This document shows, piece by piece, positions 44,260 to 53,307 of a DNA stretch of 64,000 nt. Numbering within the stretch: position 1 is the stretch's first letter; the number at the start of each line of letters is the position of its first letter. The translations under genes were made by a program, and so were the position numbers. The notes beneath the pieces were generated by a model. That model ran no database searches. It saw nothing but the letters and a program-made list of their open reading frames with translations, and was not told the origin of the DNA. Source of the DNA: CAJBVG01 sp943372995 (GTDB taxonomy: Bacteria; Bacteroidota; Bacteroidia; Sphingobacteriales; Sphingobacteriaceae); NCBI GenBank assembly GCA_943372995.1, contig CALSAQ010000008.1, positions 42,168-106,167 of the forward strand, read 5' to 3'.

Positions 44260-45494
44260 GTACAATATTTATCAATATAAAATCTCTTGCAGGAATACTT
44301 AGCAAAGAAACATCTGTGCTAAAGGGCAAAGAATTGTCGATAATAAATTCAATAGATAATGCATGGTTGAGTATTATAGATGGGAAAATAGATGACTTTG
44401 GAAGCATGCAAAATCTTGCCGCTGATAAAATAAATAGCCATAAAGAAATAATTGATGCAACAGACAAGTTTATTTTACCCGCATGGTGTGATTCACATAC
44501 TCACTTAGTATATGCTGGTAGTAGAGAATCTGAATTTGTAGATCGAATTAAAGGTCTACCGTACGAGGAAATAGCTAAACGAGGAGGTGGGATTTTAAAT
44601 TCTGCAAAGCGTTTACAAGCAGCTAGCGAAGAAGAATTATATGAGGCGGCATGGAAACGTTTAGAAGAAGTAAAATCGCAGGGAACTGGTGCAATAGAAA
44701 TAAAAAGTGGATATGGATTAAATACCGAATCTGAATTAAAGATGTTAAGGGTTATTCGTAAATTAAAAGAAAATACGGATATACTTATTAAATCTAATTT
44801 TTTAGCTGCTCATGCTTTTCCAATAGAGTACAAAGAAAATCATCAAGGGTATATTGATTTAATAATTAATGAAATGTTACCTAAGGTAGCAGATGAAGGT
44901 TTAGCGGATTATATAGATGCATTTTGTGAATATGGCTTTTTTAGTGTCGATGAAACCGCACAAATATTAGAAGCTGGTGCTAAATATGGGTTAAAACCAA
45001 AAATACATGCAAATCAATTAAATTATTCAGGAGGTATTCAAGTGGGTGTTAAGTATAATGCTGTATCTGTTGATCATTTAGAATGTGTGGGTGAAGAAGA
45101 ATTAGAATGCCTGCTAAATTCAACAACCATTGGAACCCTCTTACCTTCGGCTGCATTTTTTATCAATTTAGCCTATCAACCCGCTAGGAAAATGATTGAT
45201 GCTGGCTTAGCGATAGCATTAGCTAGTGATTATAATCCTGGAACATCACCTAGTGGCAACATGTCGTTTATTACATCTCTGGCTTGTACTCAATTAAAAA
45301 TGTTGCCCGAGGAAGCAATTAATGCATGTACTATAAATGGAGCTTATGCAATGGAATTACAAAGTGAATGTGGAAGCATTACAAAAGGGAAAACAGCAAA
45401 TTTAATTCTTAGCAAAAAGATTCCTAGCTTAGCATATATTCCATACTCGTTCGGTACTAATTGTATTGAACGTGTATTCATTAATGGCAAATAG
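44256..45494 (+). CDS. hutI: Imidazolonepropionase
   Basis: HutI hydrolyses 4-imidazolone-5-propionate to N-formimino-L-glutamate in histidine breakdown. The 412 residues show the amidohydrolase metal site DSHTHLVYAG (His81, His83), IEIKSGYGLNTESELKML near 148, KFLAAHAFP, the HANQLNYSGG and VDHLE metal ligands and the late Asp in ASDYNPGTSPSGNM. The ATG overlaps the xth stop by four bases. hutG follows at once; hutH and hutU are not in the window. Confidence 0.96.
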   Translation: MSTIFINIKSLAGILSKETSVLKGKELSIINSIDNAWLSIIDGKIDDFGSMQNLAADKINSHKEIIDATDKFILPAWCDSHTHLVYAGSRESEFVDRIKGLPYEEIAKRGGGILNSAKRLQAASEEELYEAAWKRLEEVKSQGTGAIEIKSGYGLNTESELKMLRVIRKLKENTDILIKSNFLAAHAFPIEYKENHQGYIDLIINEMLPKVADEGLADYIDAFCEYGFFSVDETAQILEAGAKYGLKPKIHANQLNYSGGIQVGVKYNAVSVDHLECVGEEELECLLNSTTIGTLLPSAAFFINLAYQPARKMIDAGLAIALASDYNPGTSPSGNMSFITSLACTQLKMLPEEAINACTINGAYAMELQSECGSITKGKTANLILSKKIPSLAYIPYSFGTNCIERVFINGK

Positions 45495-45495
45495 A

Positions 45496-46506
45496 ATGGC
45501 AAAACTTCAGGTTTATAATCGCAAAAAAATAAACTCCTTGTTTCTAGAAAGAGCAAATGAAACAAAATGGGGGCAAACGATTTTAAATATTGAGGATGCA
45601 AACAATTGGCAAGAAGAACTACAGCATTCTATGGCTACCTATGTTATTTTAGGGTTGCCTGAAGATATCGGCATAAGAGCTAATTTAGGGAAAGGTGGTG
45701 CTGATAAAACATTTGAGATTGCTATTAAATCTATCTTAAATATTCAACAGAATAAATTTCAAGACGCAAGCAAAGTACTTTTACTAGGGCATATAGATTT
45801 TTCTGAAGAAATGGAAAAATCAAAAAACATGAACACCCAGGAATTACGTTCTTTATGTTCGGAGATTGATCAGGCTGTGTATCCTATAGTACAAACTATT
45901 ATTGCAAGCGGCAAAAAACTAATAGCTATTGGTGGTGGACATAACAATGCCTATCCACTTCTTAAAGGAAGTTCAATAGGCTTAGGCTCTTCATTAAATT
46001 GTATTAACATTGATGCTCATACCGATTATAGAATTAAAGAAGGTAGACATAGTGGAAATGGATTTAGGTATGCTAAAGAGGAGTCTTATTTAAACAAGTA
46101 TGGAATTTTTGGCCTTCACGAGAATTACAATTCTGACAATGTATTACAAGAAATAGAAAAAGATAGTAATATCCAATACATTAGTTACGAAGATATCGCT
46201 ATACGTAAAAGATTTCCACTCGAGCTCGCCCTAAATAGCATTATTATTTTTTTACAAAAACAACCTTGCGGAATAGAACTTGATTTAGATTCTATTGCCT
46301 CTATTCCGAGCTCTGCTACAACTAACTCAGGTTGGTCGACTACAGAAGCCAGAGCTATTTTGCATCAGTGCTGCACACTTCTTTCGTCTGTATATTTACA
46401 TATTACCGAAGCCTCTCTGGAAAATATTTCTGAATCTGAACAACAAGCTAATGCAAAATTAATTGCATATCTGGTAAGCGATTATATAAAATCGAATGGT
46501 AATTAA
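45496..46506 (+). CDS. hutG: Formimidoylglutamase (arginase family)
   Basis: The ureohydrolase-fold enzyme converts N-formimino-L-glutamate to glutamate and formamide, the step after hutI. The 336 residues show LIAIGGGHNNAYPLLKG (His metal ligand) near residue 143, NIDAHTDYR near 172 and the late pair ELDLDSIA near 262, which are the manganese ligands. ATG 45496, one base past the hutI stop, is chosen; ATG 45484 and 45466 would overlap hutI. Its TAA overlaps the stop of the convergent thioredoxin gene. The arginase motifs are divergent but complete. Confidence 0.88.
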   Translation: MAKLQVYNRKKINSLFLERANETKWGQTILNIEDANNWQEELQHSMATYVILGLPEDIGIRANLGKGGADKTFEIAIKSILNIQQNKFQDASKVLLLGHIDFSEEMEKSKNMNTQELRSLCSEIDQAVYPIVQTIIASGKKLIAIGGGHNNAYPLLKGSSIGLGSSLNCINIDAHTDYRIKEGRHSGNGFRYAKEESYLNKYGIFGLHENYNSDNVLQEIEKDSNIQYISYEDIAIRKRFPLELALNSIIIFLQKQPCGIELDLDSIASIPSSATTNSGWSTTEARAILHQCCTLLSSVYLHITEASLENISESEQQANAKLIAYLVSDYIKSNGN

Positions 46507-47897
46507 TCGAAAAGCAAATATTTATGTACATTAATATTTGTAGGGGATGGTACTGTAGAGTGAATTATAATTCCATCTTTATTAATCATAAATGACTTTG
46601 GTATAGATTTTACATTATATTTCTCTACCACTTCATTCTCCATTCCTTTAACGTTCAATTGTATTATGTTTTTATCGTAATTGGATAATGCTTTTTTCCA
46701 AGCATTTATATCTTCATCAACAGAAATCATTATCGTTATGAAATTCTTATTATTATATGTTCTTTGTATTTCATTGTGATTATTAATTTCAGCGATACAA
46801 GGTAAACACCAACTTGCCCAAAAATTAAGGTAAACATTCTTACCTGTAAAATCCGCAAGTTGCACGGGGTTCCCATTTTGATCTAGTAGGTTAAAATTGT
46901 AAGCCTTAGTTTCTGACGAACCTTTTAGAGCTTCTGCAATTTTTCTATCTATATACGACCTATACTCATTAGAATATATCTCCGACATAAACGAAGAAAC
47001 ATATCCTTTAGTTAAATCATAGGGGTGTGACTCTATTATCTCTGCAAATTTTTTTGTTAAGAAAATAGATTTTATTTTGTCTTCATACAACGTTTCTGCC
47101 AGATGGTATTCAAAAGAAATTAATTCCTTTTCTGTATTTAGACTTACACTTTCTGTATTATACCTATAGGTGTAATAATTACTTAAGTAATCGAAAAATT
47201 CTGCTACTGATATTAAATCGTTCTCTCTTACAGATAAATTCATCATGAAATCATAATAGTTCAGATCGAGGTTCTTTTTTTTATTTGTTAGAAATTGATA
47301 ATTATTGGGATAATTGAATTTTTCGTTACTTGCACCATAAACATATGATGCTTTTTGTCTTCTTTTAAAGGTATTTGATAAAAACTTTGTTGTTGAAAAT
47401 TCTTCTAAAAAATCAAGTTTTGCCTTACATAAACTATCTTCAAATTGTTTATACTTATCTGGTGTATCATTCAAAGTATGAAATTTTCTTAACGCTGTTA
47501 TTTTATTCGGGGTAAACTTCTTGTTAAATTCAATTAAATAGTCATTATTCTTATAATCAGAAACAACATACATGTAATCATCTTTCTTTTCGTAGAAGTA
47601 AATTTTTATTTGCTCGCCAGGTTCGATATAAATTGGATAACTTATATTATTATATGTCATTATTAAATCCAGTGGTCTTTGAATGGGTAGAGTTCTATAA
47701 AATGTTCCTCTTTCATCTATTGTAAGTCTAAATATTTGTAATGAATCATCTAATGGATTATTTAAATATTTAAATTCTATAAAATCACTTTTTGGATTCT
47801 TAACATGTCCCATCAAGAATGCATCAGTTTTTGGTTGTGCACAAAGTATAGTTGCATATAAACTAACTAAAAGAAAAAATACAAAACGTTTTATCAT
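46503..47897 (-). CDS. TlpA-like thioredoxin-family protein
   Basis: A 464-residue exported protein with signal peptide MIKRFVFFLLVSLYATILCAQ. Residues ~25-330 form a region with little similarity to known domains but with the beta-rich start common to Bacteroidota TlpA/AhpC-type proteins. The thioredoxin domain (about 330-464) has LNFWASWCLPCIAE with the CxxC near residue 365 and the cis-Pro in SIPKSFMI near 432. It acts in periplasmic thiol exchange. The start shares one base with the MFS stop. Confidence 0.85.
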   Translation of the reverse strand: MIKRFVFFLLVSLYATILCAQPKTDAFLMGHVKNPKSDFIEFKYLNNPLDDSLQIFRLTIDERGTFYRTLPIQRPLDLIMTYNNISYPIYIEPGEQIKIYFYEKKDDYMYVVSDYKNNDYLIEFNKKFTPNKITALRKFHTLNDTPDKYKQFEDSLCKAKLDFLEEFSTTKFLSNTFKRRQKASYVYGASNEKFNYPNNYQFLTNKKKNLDLNYYDFMMNLSVRENDLISVAEFFDYLSNYYTYRYNTESVSLNTEKELISFEYHLAETLYEDKIKSIFLTKKFAEIIESHPYDLTKGYVSSFMSEIYSNEYRSYIDRKIAEALKGSSETKAYNFNLLDQNGNPVQLADFTGKNVYLNFWASWCLPCIAEINNHNEIQRTYNNKNFITIMISVDEDINAWKKALSNYDKNIIQLNVKGMENEVVEKYNVKSIPKSFMINKDGIIIHSTVPSPTNINVHKYLLFD

Positions 47898-49051
47898 TAT
47901 AATTTCCTGAAATATAATATTAACAATAAACTTACAAATCCTGTAATTAGAAACGTACTCGAAGGTCCAAAATTATACCAAAATAATCCCGCAATAGAGC
48001 TTGCAATCATAGCGCATATACTTTGAAAGCCTGCATATGTTCCGATAGCTGTCGCTGTTTCGCTCTTTGCTGATATATTACTTATCCACGCTTTGGATAT
48101 TCCCTCTGTAGCTGCAGAATACAAACCATATAAAAAAAACAAACCAATAATTACATATAGATTATCTGTTAAGCCCATTCCCAAATAAACCAAACTGAAC
48201 ATAAATAATCCGAATGCAAACATGTTTTTTAAACCTAAGCGATCAGCATAACTCCCAAGTGGAAACGCAAATAAAGCATATATTAGATTATAAAAAACAA
48301 ATAATGCAATTACCATTGTATCTGATAGTCCAGCTTCTCTTGCTTTTAATAACAGAAAAACATCTGAACTGTTAATAATTGCAAATATTAATAATCCAAC
48401 TACTAACTCTTTATATTTTTTTGTTGAAGTTTTCCAATATTTCAAAAAATCAAAGAAAGAAGTTTTCTTATCTGATTTACTAACCATTCCTTTTTTTTCT
48501 TTTATTAAAAAGGAAGCACCCACTGCAAATAAACTAGGTATAAAAGCAATAATAAAAAGTGTTTTATAATTTTCGGGGTAGTAGTATAAATAGATGAGAG
48601 CAATTATTGGACCTATTACTGCACCAAAAGTATCCATTGAGCGATGAAAACCAAACACTTTACCTTTCGTTTCTTGTGTTGCTTCATCGGAAAGTATTGC
48701 ATCCCTTGCTGCTGTTCTTATTCCCTTACCAAATCGATCTAAAGTTCTTGCAAAGAAAATCCATACAGGATAAATAAAAATGACCATCATCGGGCGTGAT
48801 ATACCACTTAGCATATAACCCACTTGTACAAAAGGTAGACGCTTTCCAATGTTATCAGACCATTTGCCAAAATAACCCTTGCTTAAACCAGCTGTAGCTT
48901 CTGCTAATCCCTCTAAAAAGCCAATAAGTACAATTGAAAATCCTATAGACTGTAAATAAATAGGCATTATAGGATAGAGCATTTCACTAGCAGTATCGGT
49001 AAATAAACTTACTAGAGATAAAATCCAAACTGTACGGGAAATGCCTTTCAT
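47897..49051 (-). CDS. MFS transporter
   Basis: The 384-residue protein has about 11-12 membrane helices. The family signature between helices 2 and 3 reads GLSKGYFGKWSDNIGKRLPFVQVGY near residue 60, followed by RTLDRFGKGIRTAARDAI near 110, which is typical of a Bacteroidota/alphaproteobacterial MFS group. The second half repeats the loop as GSYADRLGLKNMF. The substrate is unknown. The gene overlaps the thioredoxin gene by one base and may be co-transcribed. A large inverted repeat precedes its start. Confidence 0.85.
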   Translation of the reverse strand: MKGISRTVWILSLVSLFTDTASEMLYPIMPIYLQSIGFSIVLIGFLEGLAEATAGLSKGYFGKWSDNIGKRLPFVQVGYMLSGISRPMMVIFIYPVWIFFARTLDRFGKGIRTAARDAILSDEATQETKGKVFGFHRSMDTFGAVIGPIIALIYLYYYPENYKTLFIIAFIPSLFAVGASFLIKEKKGMVSKSDKKTSFFDFLKYWKTSTKKYKELVVGLLIFAIINSSDVFLLLKAREAGLSDTMVIALFVFYNLIYALFAFPLGSYADRLGLKNMFAFGLFMFSLVYLGMGLTDNLYVIIGLFFLYGLYSAATEGISKAWISNISAKSETATAIGTYAGFQSICAMIASSIAGLFWYNFGPSSTFLITGFVSLLLILYFRKL

Positions 49052-49058
49052 GGATTTG

Positions 49059-49138
49059 TTAATGTGTTAATGAGATAATGTGTTAATACAAATATTAATA
49101 ATTTATCCCATTAACACATTATCTCATTAACACATTAA
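49059..49138. repeat. 29-bp perfect inverted repeat built from TTAATGTG units
   Basis: Arms 49059-49087 and 49110-49138 pair with no mismatch across a 22-base loop. The arms contain repeated TTAATG[TA]G/ATTAACACATT units. It lies between two minus-strand genes: four bases past the YHYH gene stop and eight bases before the MFS start. There is no T run, so it is not a simple terminator. Confidence 0.9.
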
Positions 49139-49142
49139 CACA

Positions 49143-50498
49143 TTAATTAAGTCTAATTTTCCTATTCTCTACACTCTTGCCATTACTTACACGCACAATG
49201 TACTCTCCTTTAGCGAGACCTGTTGTTTCTAAATAAGCAATTGAACTACCCTGATATATGTATGTTTTTTGAATTAATTTACCTGAAATATCAATTAGCT
49301 CGACACTGAAATTCTCTTGATAATCATTTTTAACTTGTATTGCCATTAAATCATAAGCAGGGTTTGGGAACACTGTTAAATTTATTTTATTTGATGTAGC
49401 GCCAATTCCACTACTTGGATTGTACGTAGTAACCGGTTCTGATATAGAAGTAACTTTAACTACACTCTTTACTCCGTAAAAGGTCGGTCCTATCATGTAA
49501 GGATATGCAGAATTCCAATTTTCATCTACTGTAGCAAAATAACAATATATACCATTAGGATACTCTGGCGTTACGCAGAATCTACCATTATGTTCATCTA
49601 AATAGTCGGGTGTATTAACAGTAGTTGTAATATACTCATAGTCTTCTCTAAATAATCCTAGTGGGTAGGTGCTATTTACTGCAGGGCCATCAGTAACATC
49701 GTTCCCATTAGCATAATGAGTTCTTGTAGTAATATTTCTTAAGGTATAACTAGATTTCATACGAGTAATACCACCACTACCATCAACATTCTTAAATGCA
49801 TAGGCACCATAAACAGGAAATCCATCATAGGCAAAACCTAATAGTGGCGAATGTTTTGTACTATCGATAACATATAATCCGTCTGCTAAATACAAATCAC
49901 ATACATTAGAAATTACGGCAAGATCGAGATTAAATGCAGAAGGATTTTGATGATGATGATAATTACCCATTGCTGGATGACCTTTGGCACAATCGAAACC
50001 AACTCTTTCGGCAACAACAGCATCTCTGTTCCAAACATTATCACCTTGTCCGCCTAATGGTCCACCCGCCAAAGAATTTGTTGAATTCTTCCACGAAACA
50101 CCATCTCTATAATCAAACATTGCAACACCATTAATAAATACTCCAATATTACCACCAGTAGTGCTTGTAGGTGTACCAGTATTCTCAACTGGGTTTAATG
50201 GAAATTTAAAAATGCTATTTTGATTTGTTGCAAGAGATGGATTTCCATCTAGAAAAGGACCCGTTATGTATGCAGGAATTCCCGTTGCACTGATATAAGA
50301 ATAATTTGTTGAATACTGAACTTGCTGAACATTAGCTGATACATTATCATTAATAGGAGTAGAGTTTCCATTTACATAATGCCTGCCCATTATACCTGTT
50401 GTATTAATCAACCAACCAGTAATTGCGGGGTTAGATTGTGCATTTAACTGAAGCGTTAGTACTATTAAGCTCAGGGTGATATAGCTTATTTTTTTCAT
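49143..50498 (-). CDS. YHYH-domain secreted protein with T9SS sorting domain
   Basis: A 451-residue exported protein with signal peptide MKKISYITLSLIVLTLQLNAQ. The YHYH domain (about residues 100-330) shows RDAVVAERVGFDCAKGHPAMGNYHHHQNP near 160-190 and LLGFAYDGFPVYGAY, the hallmark of this family; the His cluster suggests metal binding. The last ~75 residues (LTVFPNPAYDLMAIQVKN ... ENRKIRLN) are a type A T9SS sorting domain. The role is unknown. It is the second T9SS cargo in the window. Confidence 0.88.
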   Translation of the reverse strand: MKKISYITLSLIVLTLQLNAQSNPAITGWLINTTGIMGRHYVNGNSTPINDNVSANVQQVQYSTNYSYISATGIPAYITGPFLDGNPSLATNQNSIFKFPLNPVENTGTPTSTTGGNIGVFINGVAMFDYRDGVSWKNSTNSLAGGPLGGQGDNVWNRDAVVAERVGFDCAKGHPAMGNYHHHQNPSAFNLDLAVISNVCDLYLADGLYVIDSTKHSPLLGFAYDGFPVYGAYAFKNVDGSGGITRMKSSYTLRNITTRTHYANGNDVTDGPAVNSTYPLGLFREDYEYITTTVNTPDYLDEHNGRFCVTPEYPNGIYCYFATVDENWNSAYPYMIGPTFYGVKSVVKVTSISEPVTTYNPSSGIGATSNKINLTVFPNPAYDLMAIQVKNDYQENFSVELIDISGKLIQKTYIYQGSSIAYLETTGLAKGEYIVRVSNGKSVENRKIRLN

Positions 50499-50584
50499 AA
50501 TATTTGATTTTATGAATTAGACGATTAATAATCTATTATCCTTCGTTTATCCATTTCTTAATACTTAATACCTATTACATTTAT

Positions 50585-50592
50585 TATATTTG
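50585..50592 (+). promoter_or_regulatory. -7 box TATATTTG three bases before a start codon
   Basis: A perfect TAnnTTTG box whose G is followed by AAA and then ATG 50596. It overlaps an in-frame TTG at 50590, so it argues for ATG 50596 and for a leaderless mRNA. Confidence 0.5.
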
Positions 50593-50595
50593 AAA

Positions 50596-51351
50596 ATGAA
50601 GTTAAAGCTAATTTTACTATTTCTCTTATTTCAAAGCACACTACTTGCTCAAAAGAAACAAAGTTCTGCTTTGGAATATATAGAAAAATATAAATTTCTA
50701 GCTATTTCTGAAATGCATAAAACTGGAATTCCAGCCAGTATTACTTTGGCCCAGGCATTACACGAATCGGCAAATGGAACCAGTCAATTGGCCGTAAAAG
50801 CAAATAATCATTTTGGTGTAAAGTGCACTCGAAATTGGTCGGGTAAGCGATTTCATAGAAATGGTAATAAAAAGAATTCTTGTTTTAGAAAATATGAAAC
50901 GGTTGAAGATGCGTATGCAGATCGATCAAGTTTTCTTACTAAAAACAAAAAGTATGCATTCTTATTTAAATACAATCATCAACAATATAAAAGCTGGGCT
51001 TATGGTTTACAACGCTCGGGATATGCACGTAGTAAAAGCTATGCATCACATTTACTTAGAACAATAAAAATGTATAATCTACATCAATTAGATTATGCTA
51101 GAATTGATACCATAAAAAACCTCGACGATATTAGTTACAATATTGTATTTGATATTCCAACAGAGGAACCCAAGGAAGAAAAAGTAATTGAACAGAACAA
51201 CACTAATGTAATTAAACACAAGGTAAAAAGTGGACAATCACTGTATTCTATTTCAAGAAAATATCATGTATCTGTTGAAAAAATAAAGAAAGCCAACAAA
51301 CTAAAATCAAATCTGATTAAACCGGGGAAAATTTTGATAATACCAAAATAA
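50596..51351 (+). CDS. Exported glucosaminidase (GH73) with LysM domain, copy 1
   Basis: The 251-residue protein has a signal peptide (MKLKLILLFLLFQSTLLAQ), a GH73-type N-acetylglucosaminidase domain (about 25-165) and a C-terminal LysM domain (about 205-251, HKVKSGQSLYSISRKYHVSVEKI). The catalytic Glu is in TLAQALHESANGTSQLA and the domain includes NNHFGVKC and YKSWAYGLQRSGYA. It cleaves the peptidoglycan glycan backbone; LysM binds it. The next gene is a paralogue. Start ATG 50596 is preferred to TTG 50590. Confidence 0.92.
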   Translation: MKLKLILLFLLFQSTLLAQKKQSSALEYIEKYKFLAISEMHKTGIPASITLAQALHESANGTSQLAVKANNHFGVKCTRNWSGKRFHRNGNKKNSCFRKYETVEDAYADRSSFLTKNKKYAFLFKYNHQQYKSWAYGLQRSGYARSKSYASHLLRTIKMYNLHQLDYARIDTIKNLDDISYNIVFDIPTEEPKEEKVIEQNNTNVIKHKVKSGQSLYSISRKYHVSVEKIKKANKLKSNLIKPGKILIIPK

Positions 51352-51396
51352 TAATCAAATTAACATTTCTAGTTTTAGAAAAGTTTAACATATCCT

Positions 51397-52119
51397 ATGA
51401 AAAAAACATTATTGTATTTATTGTTGGTTCTTATTCCAACTTTAAACTATGCTGATGATACTGAGTTCTATATTAAAAAATATAGAAAAATTGCAATAAA
51501 AGAAATGCGCAGATATGGAGTGCCTGCTAGTATAACTCTCGCTCAAGGTATTTTAGAATCTGGAAATGGTAAAAGCAGATTAGCAAAAAAAGGAAGAAAT
51601 CATTTTGGTATTAAATGTACAAGCGATTGGCACGGAAGAACTATTCGCGAAGACGACGACAAAAAAGATGAATGTTTCAGACGTTATAGAAAAGCCAAAC
51701 ACTCGTACAGAGATCATTCGGAGTTTCTAGCAACTAAAAAACGTTACGAATTTCTTTTCGAATACGATAAGAAAGACTATAAATCATGGGCCAATGGATT
51801 AAAAAGAGCAGGTTATGCAACGAATCCCAATTATCCATCATTGCTTATCAATCTAATTGAAAAATATGATTTAGATAAATATGATAAACGAGGGGCAAAA
51901 AGGATGATTAGGAAAGAAGAGCGTGAAGAAAAAGAAAACAATGATTCATCAACAGAAAACATTACAAATTCAAACAACTACAAATATCATAAAGTTGAAA
52001 AAGGAGACACTCTATTTTCAATCTCTAAAAAATATCGAACTGATGTCGACACTTTAAAAAAGTTAAACAAAAAAACCTCCAACGAATTATATTTAGGTGA
52101 AAAAATTAGGGTTGAATAA
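51397..52119 (+). CDS. Exported glucosaminidase (GH73) with LysM domain, copy 2
   Basis: A 240-residue paralogue of the gene just upstream. It has signal peptide MKKTLLYLLLVLIPTLNYAD, the GH73 domain (about 24-165; SITLAQGILESGNGKSRLAKKGRNHFGIKC, catalytic Glu in ILESGNG) and a C-terminal LysM (HKVEKGDTLFSISKKYRTDVDTL). The linker (IRKEEREEKENNDSST) is highly charged. Divergence from copy 1 is large, so the duplication is old. It ends four bases from the convergent nadD. Confidence 0.92.
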   Translation: MKKTLLYLLLVLIPTLNYADDTEFYIKKYRKIAIKEMRRYGVPASITLAQGILESGNGKSRLAKKGRNHFGIKCTSDWHGRTIREDDDKKDECFRRYRKAKHSYRDHSEFLATKKRYEFLFEYDKKDYKSWANGLKRAGYATNPNYPSLLINLIEKYDLDKYDKRGAKRMIRKEEREEKENNDSSTENITNSNNYKYHKVEKGDTLFSISKKYRTDVDTLKKLNKKTSNELYLGEKIRVE

Positions 52120-52122
52120 CCA

Positions 52123-52695
52123 CTAACTATATAAGCTTTTCGATTCAATAAAACGCAACACATTATCGGGTAAGAAATATCGAATGTCTTTTTTGTTTTT
52201 TATTGAATTCCTGATGAATGTTGATGATATTTCCATAATAGGAGTATCTGTTATACTCACATTAGGATGATCACTAAATTCGGAAACACTTTCTTTCGGA
52301 CGAGGGTATACTAATATTTTATAGTCTCTCAATATTACTTCGTAATTCTTCCACTTTTTTAAAGTGTTCAAATTATCTGCACCCATAATAAGACTAAACT
52401 CGTGCTCAGGATGCTTTTCTTTCAAGTATGCTAAAGTATCTACTGTATAAGAAGGTTGAGGTAAATGCAGTTCAATGTCTGATACTTGAATTTTCAAATC
52501 GTCGTTAAACGCCAACTTGCACATTTCTAGTCTATCGTAAGTATTGATTAGTATCGATTTATCTTTTAATGGATTTTGTGGAGATACCACTATCCACACT
52601 TTATCAAGGTAGGTATGATTTGCCATATAATTAGCAATAATCATATGACCTATATGAATAGGATTAAATGAACCAAAAAACAAACCTATTTTCAT
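52123..52695 (-). CDS. nadD: Nicotinate-nucleotide adenylyltransferase
   Basis: NadD makes nicotinate adenine dinucleotide from NaMN and ATP. The 190 residues show the nucleotidyltransferase motif GLFFGSFNPIHIGHM (HxGH) at the start, FSLIMGADNLNTLKKWKN near 100 and the ISSTFIRNSIK motif near 160. Length is typical. Its ATG overlaps the stop of gmk by four bases, so it is translated after gmk in the yicC-gmk-nadD group. Confidence 0.96.
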   Translation of the reverse strand: MKIGLFFGSFNPIHIGHMIIANYMANHTYLDKVWIVVSPQNPLKDKSILINTYDRLEMCKLAFNDDLKIQVSDIELHLPQPSYTVDTLAYLKEKHPEHEFSLIMGADNLNTLKKWKNYEVILRDYKILVYPRPKESVSEFSDHPNVSITDTPIMEISSTFIRNSIKNKKDIRYFLPDNVLRFIESKSLYS

Positions 52696-53264
52696 TTATT
52701 CAAAAAATCTGCTACAAGTTTTTCTGCTTTTGCACATGCTTCAGATAAATCATTGTTTTCTAAAATAACATCAAACTTATCTGCATATGTCATTTCTTTA
52801 GAAGCTTTGGCTATACGTTCTAGTAGTTTTTCTTCAGAGTCGGTACCTCTTCCTCTTAATCGCTCCACAAGTACATCAAACGACGGAGCTTGTACGAAAA
52901 TTGCAATTGCCTTTTCTCCAAATTTTTTCTTTAGTCTTAATCCACCTTCAACATCCAAATCGAAAATCACATGATTGCCTTCCGCCCATATTCTATCAAT
53001 TTCTGATTTTAGAGTGCCGTAAAAAGTGCCAGAATACACTTCTTCAAATTCAATAAATTCGTGCTTTGCAACTTTATGTAAAAAGTCCTCTTTGCTTATG
53101 AAATAATAATCTTTGCCATTTACTTCATCCCCTCTTAATTCTCTAGTAGTAGCCGACACCGAAAATTTAATATTAGAAAATGATTTTAGAACATGATGTA
53201 CAATAGTAGTTTTACCAGCTCCCGATGGTGCAGAAAATATAATTAGTTTGCCTTGGTTTCCCAT
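52692..53264 (-). CDS. gmk: Guanylate kinase
   Basis: Gmk converts GMP to GDP with ATP. The 190-residue protein shows the P-loop FSAPSGAGKTTIVHHVL near residue 12, the GMP-binding SVSATTRELRGDEVNGKDYYF near 37 and HVIFDLDVEGGLRLKKKF near 98. Length and motifs are normal. It follows yicC in the same direction with a short gap that holds an inverted repeat (TAGATAAT/ATTATCTA, 53281-53310). Confidence 0.97.
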   Translation of the reverse strand: MGNQGKLIIFSAPSGAGKTTIVHHVLKSFSNIKFSVSATTRELRGDEVNGKDYYFISKEDFLHKVAKHEFIEFEEVYSGTFYGTLKSEIDRIWAEGNHVIFDLDVEGGLRLKKKFGEKAIAIFVQAPSFDVLVERLRGRGTDSEEKLLERIAKASKEMTYADKFDVILENNDLSEACAKAEKLVADFLNK

Positions 53265-53307
53265 TTTAATACTTAGCTTCTAGATAATCAGCCTAACGAC
53301 TAATTAT

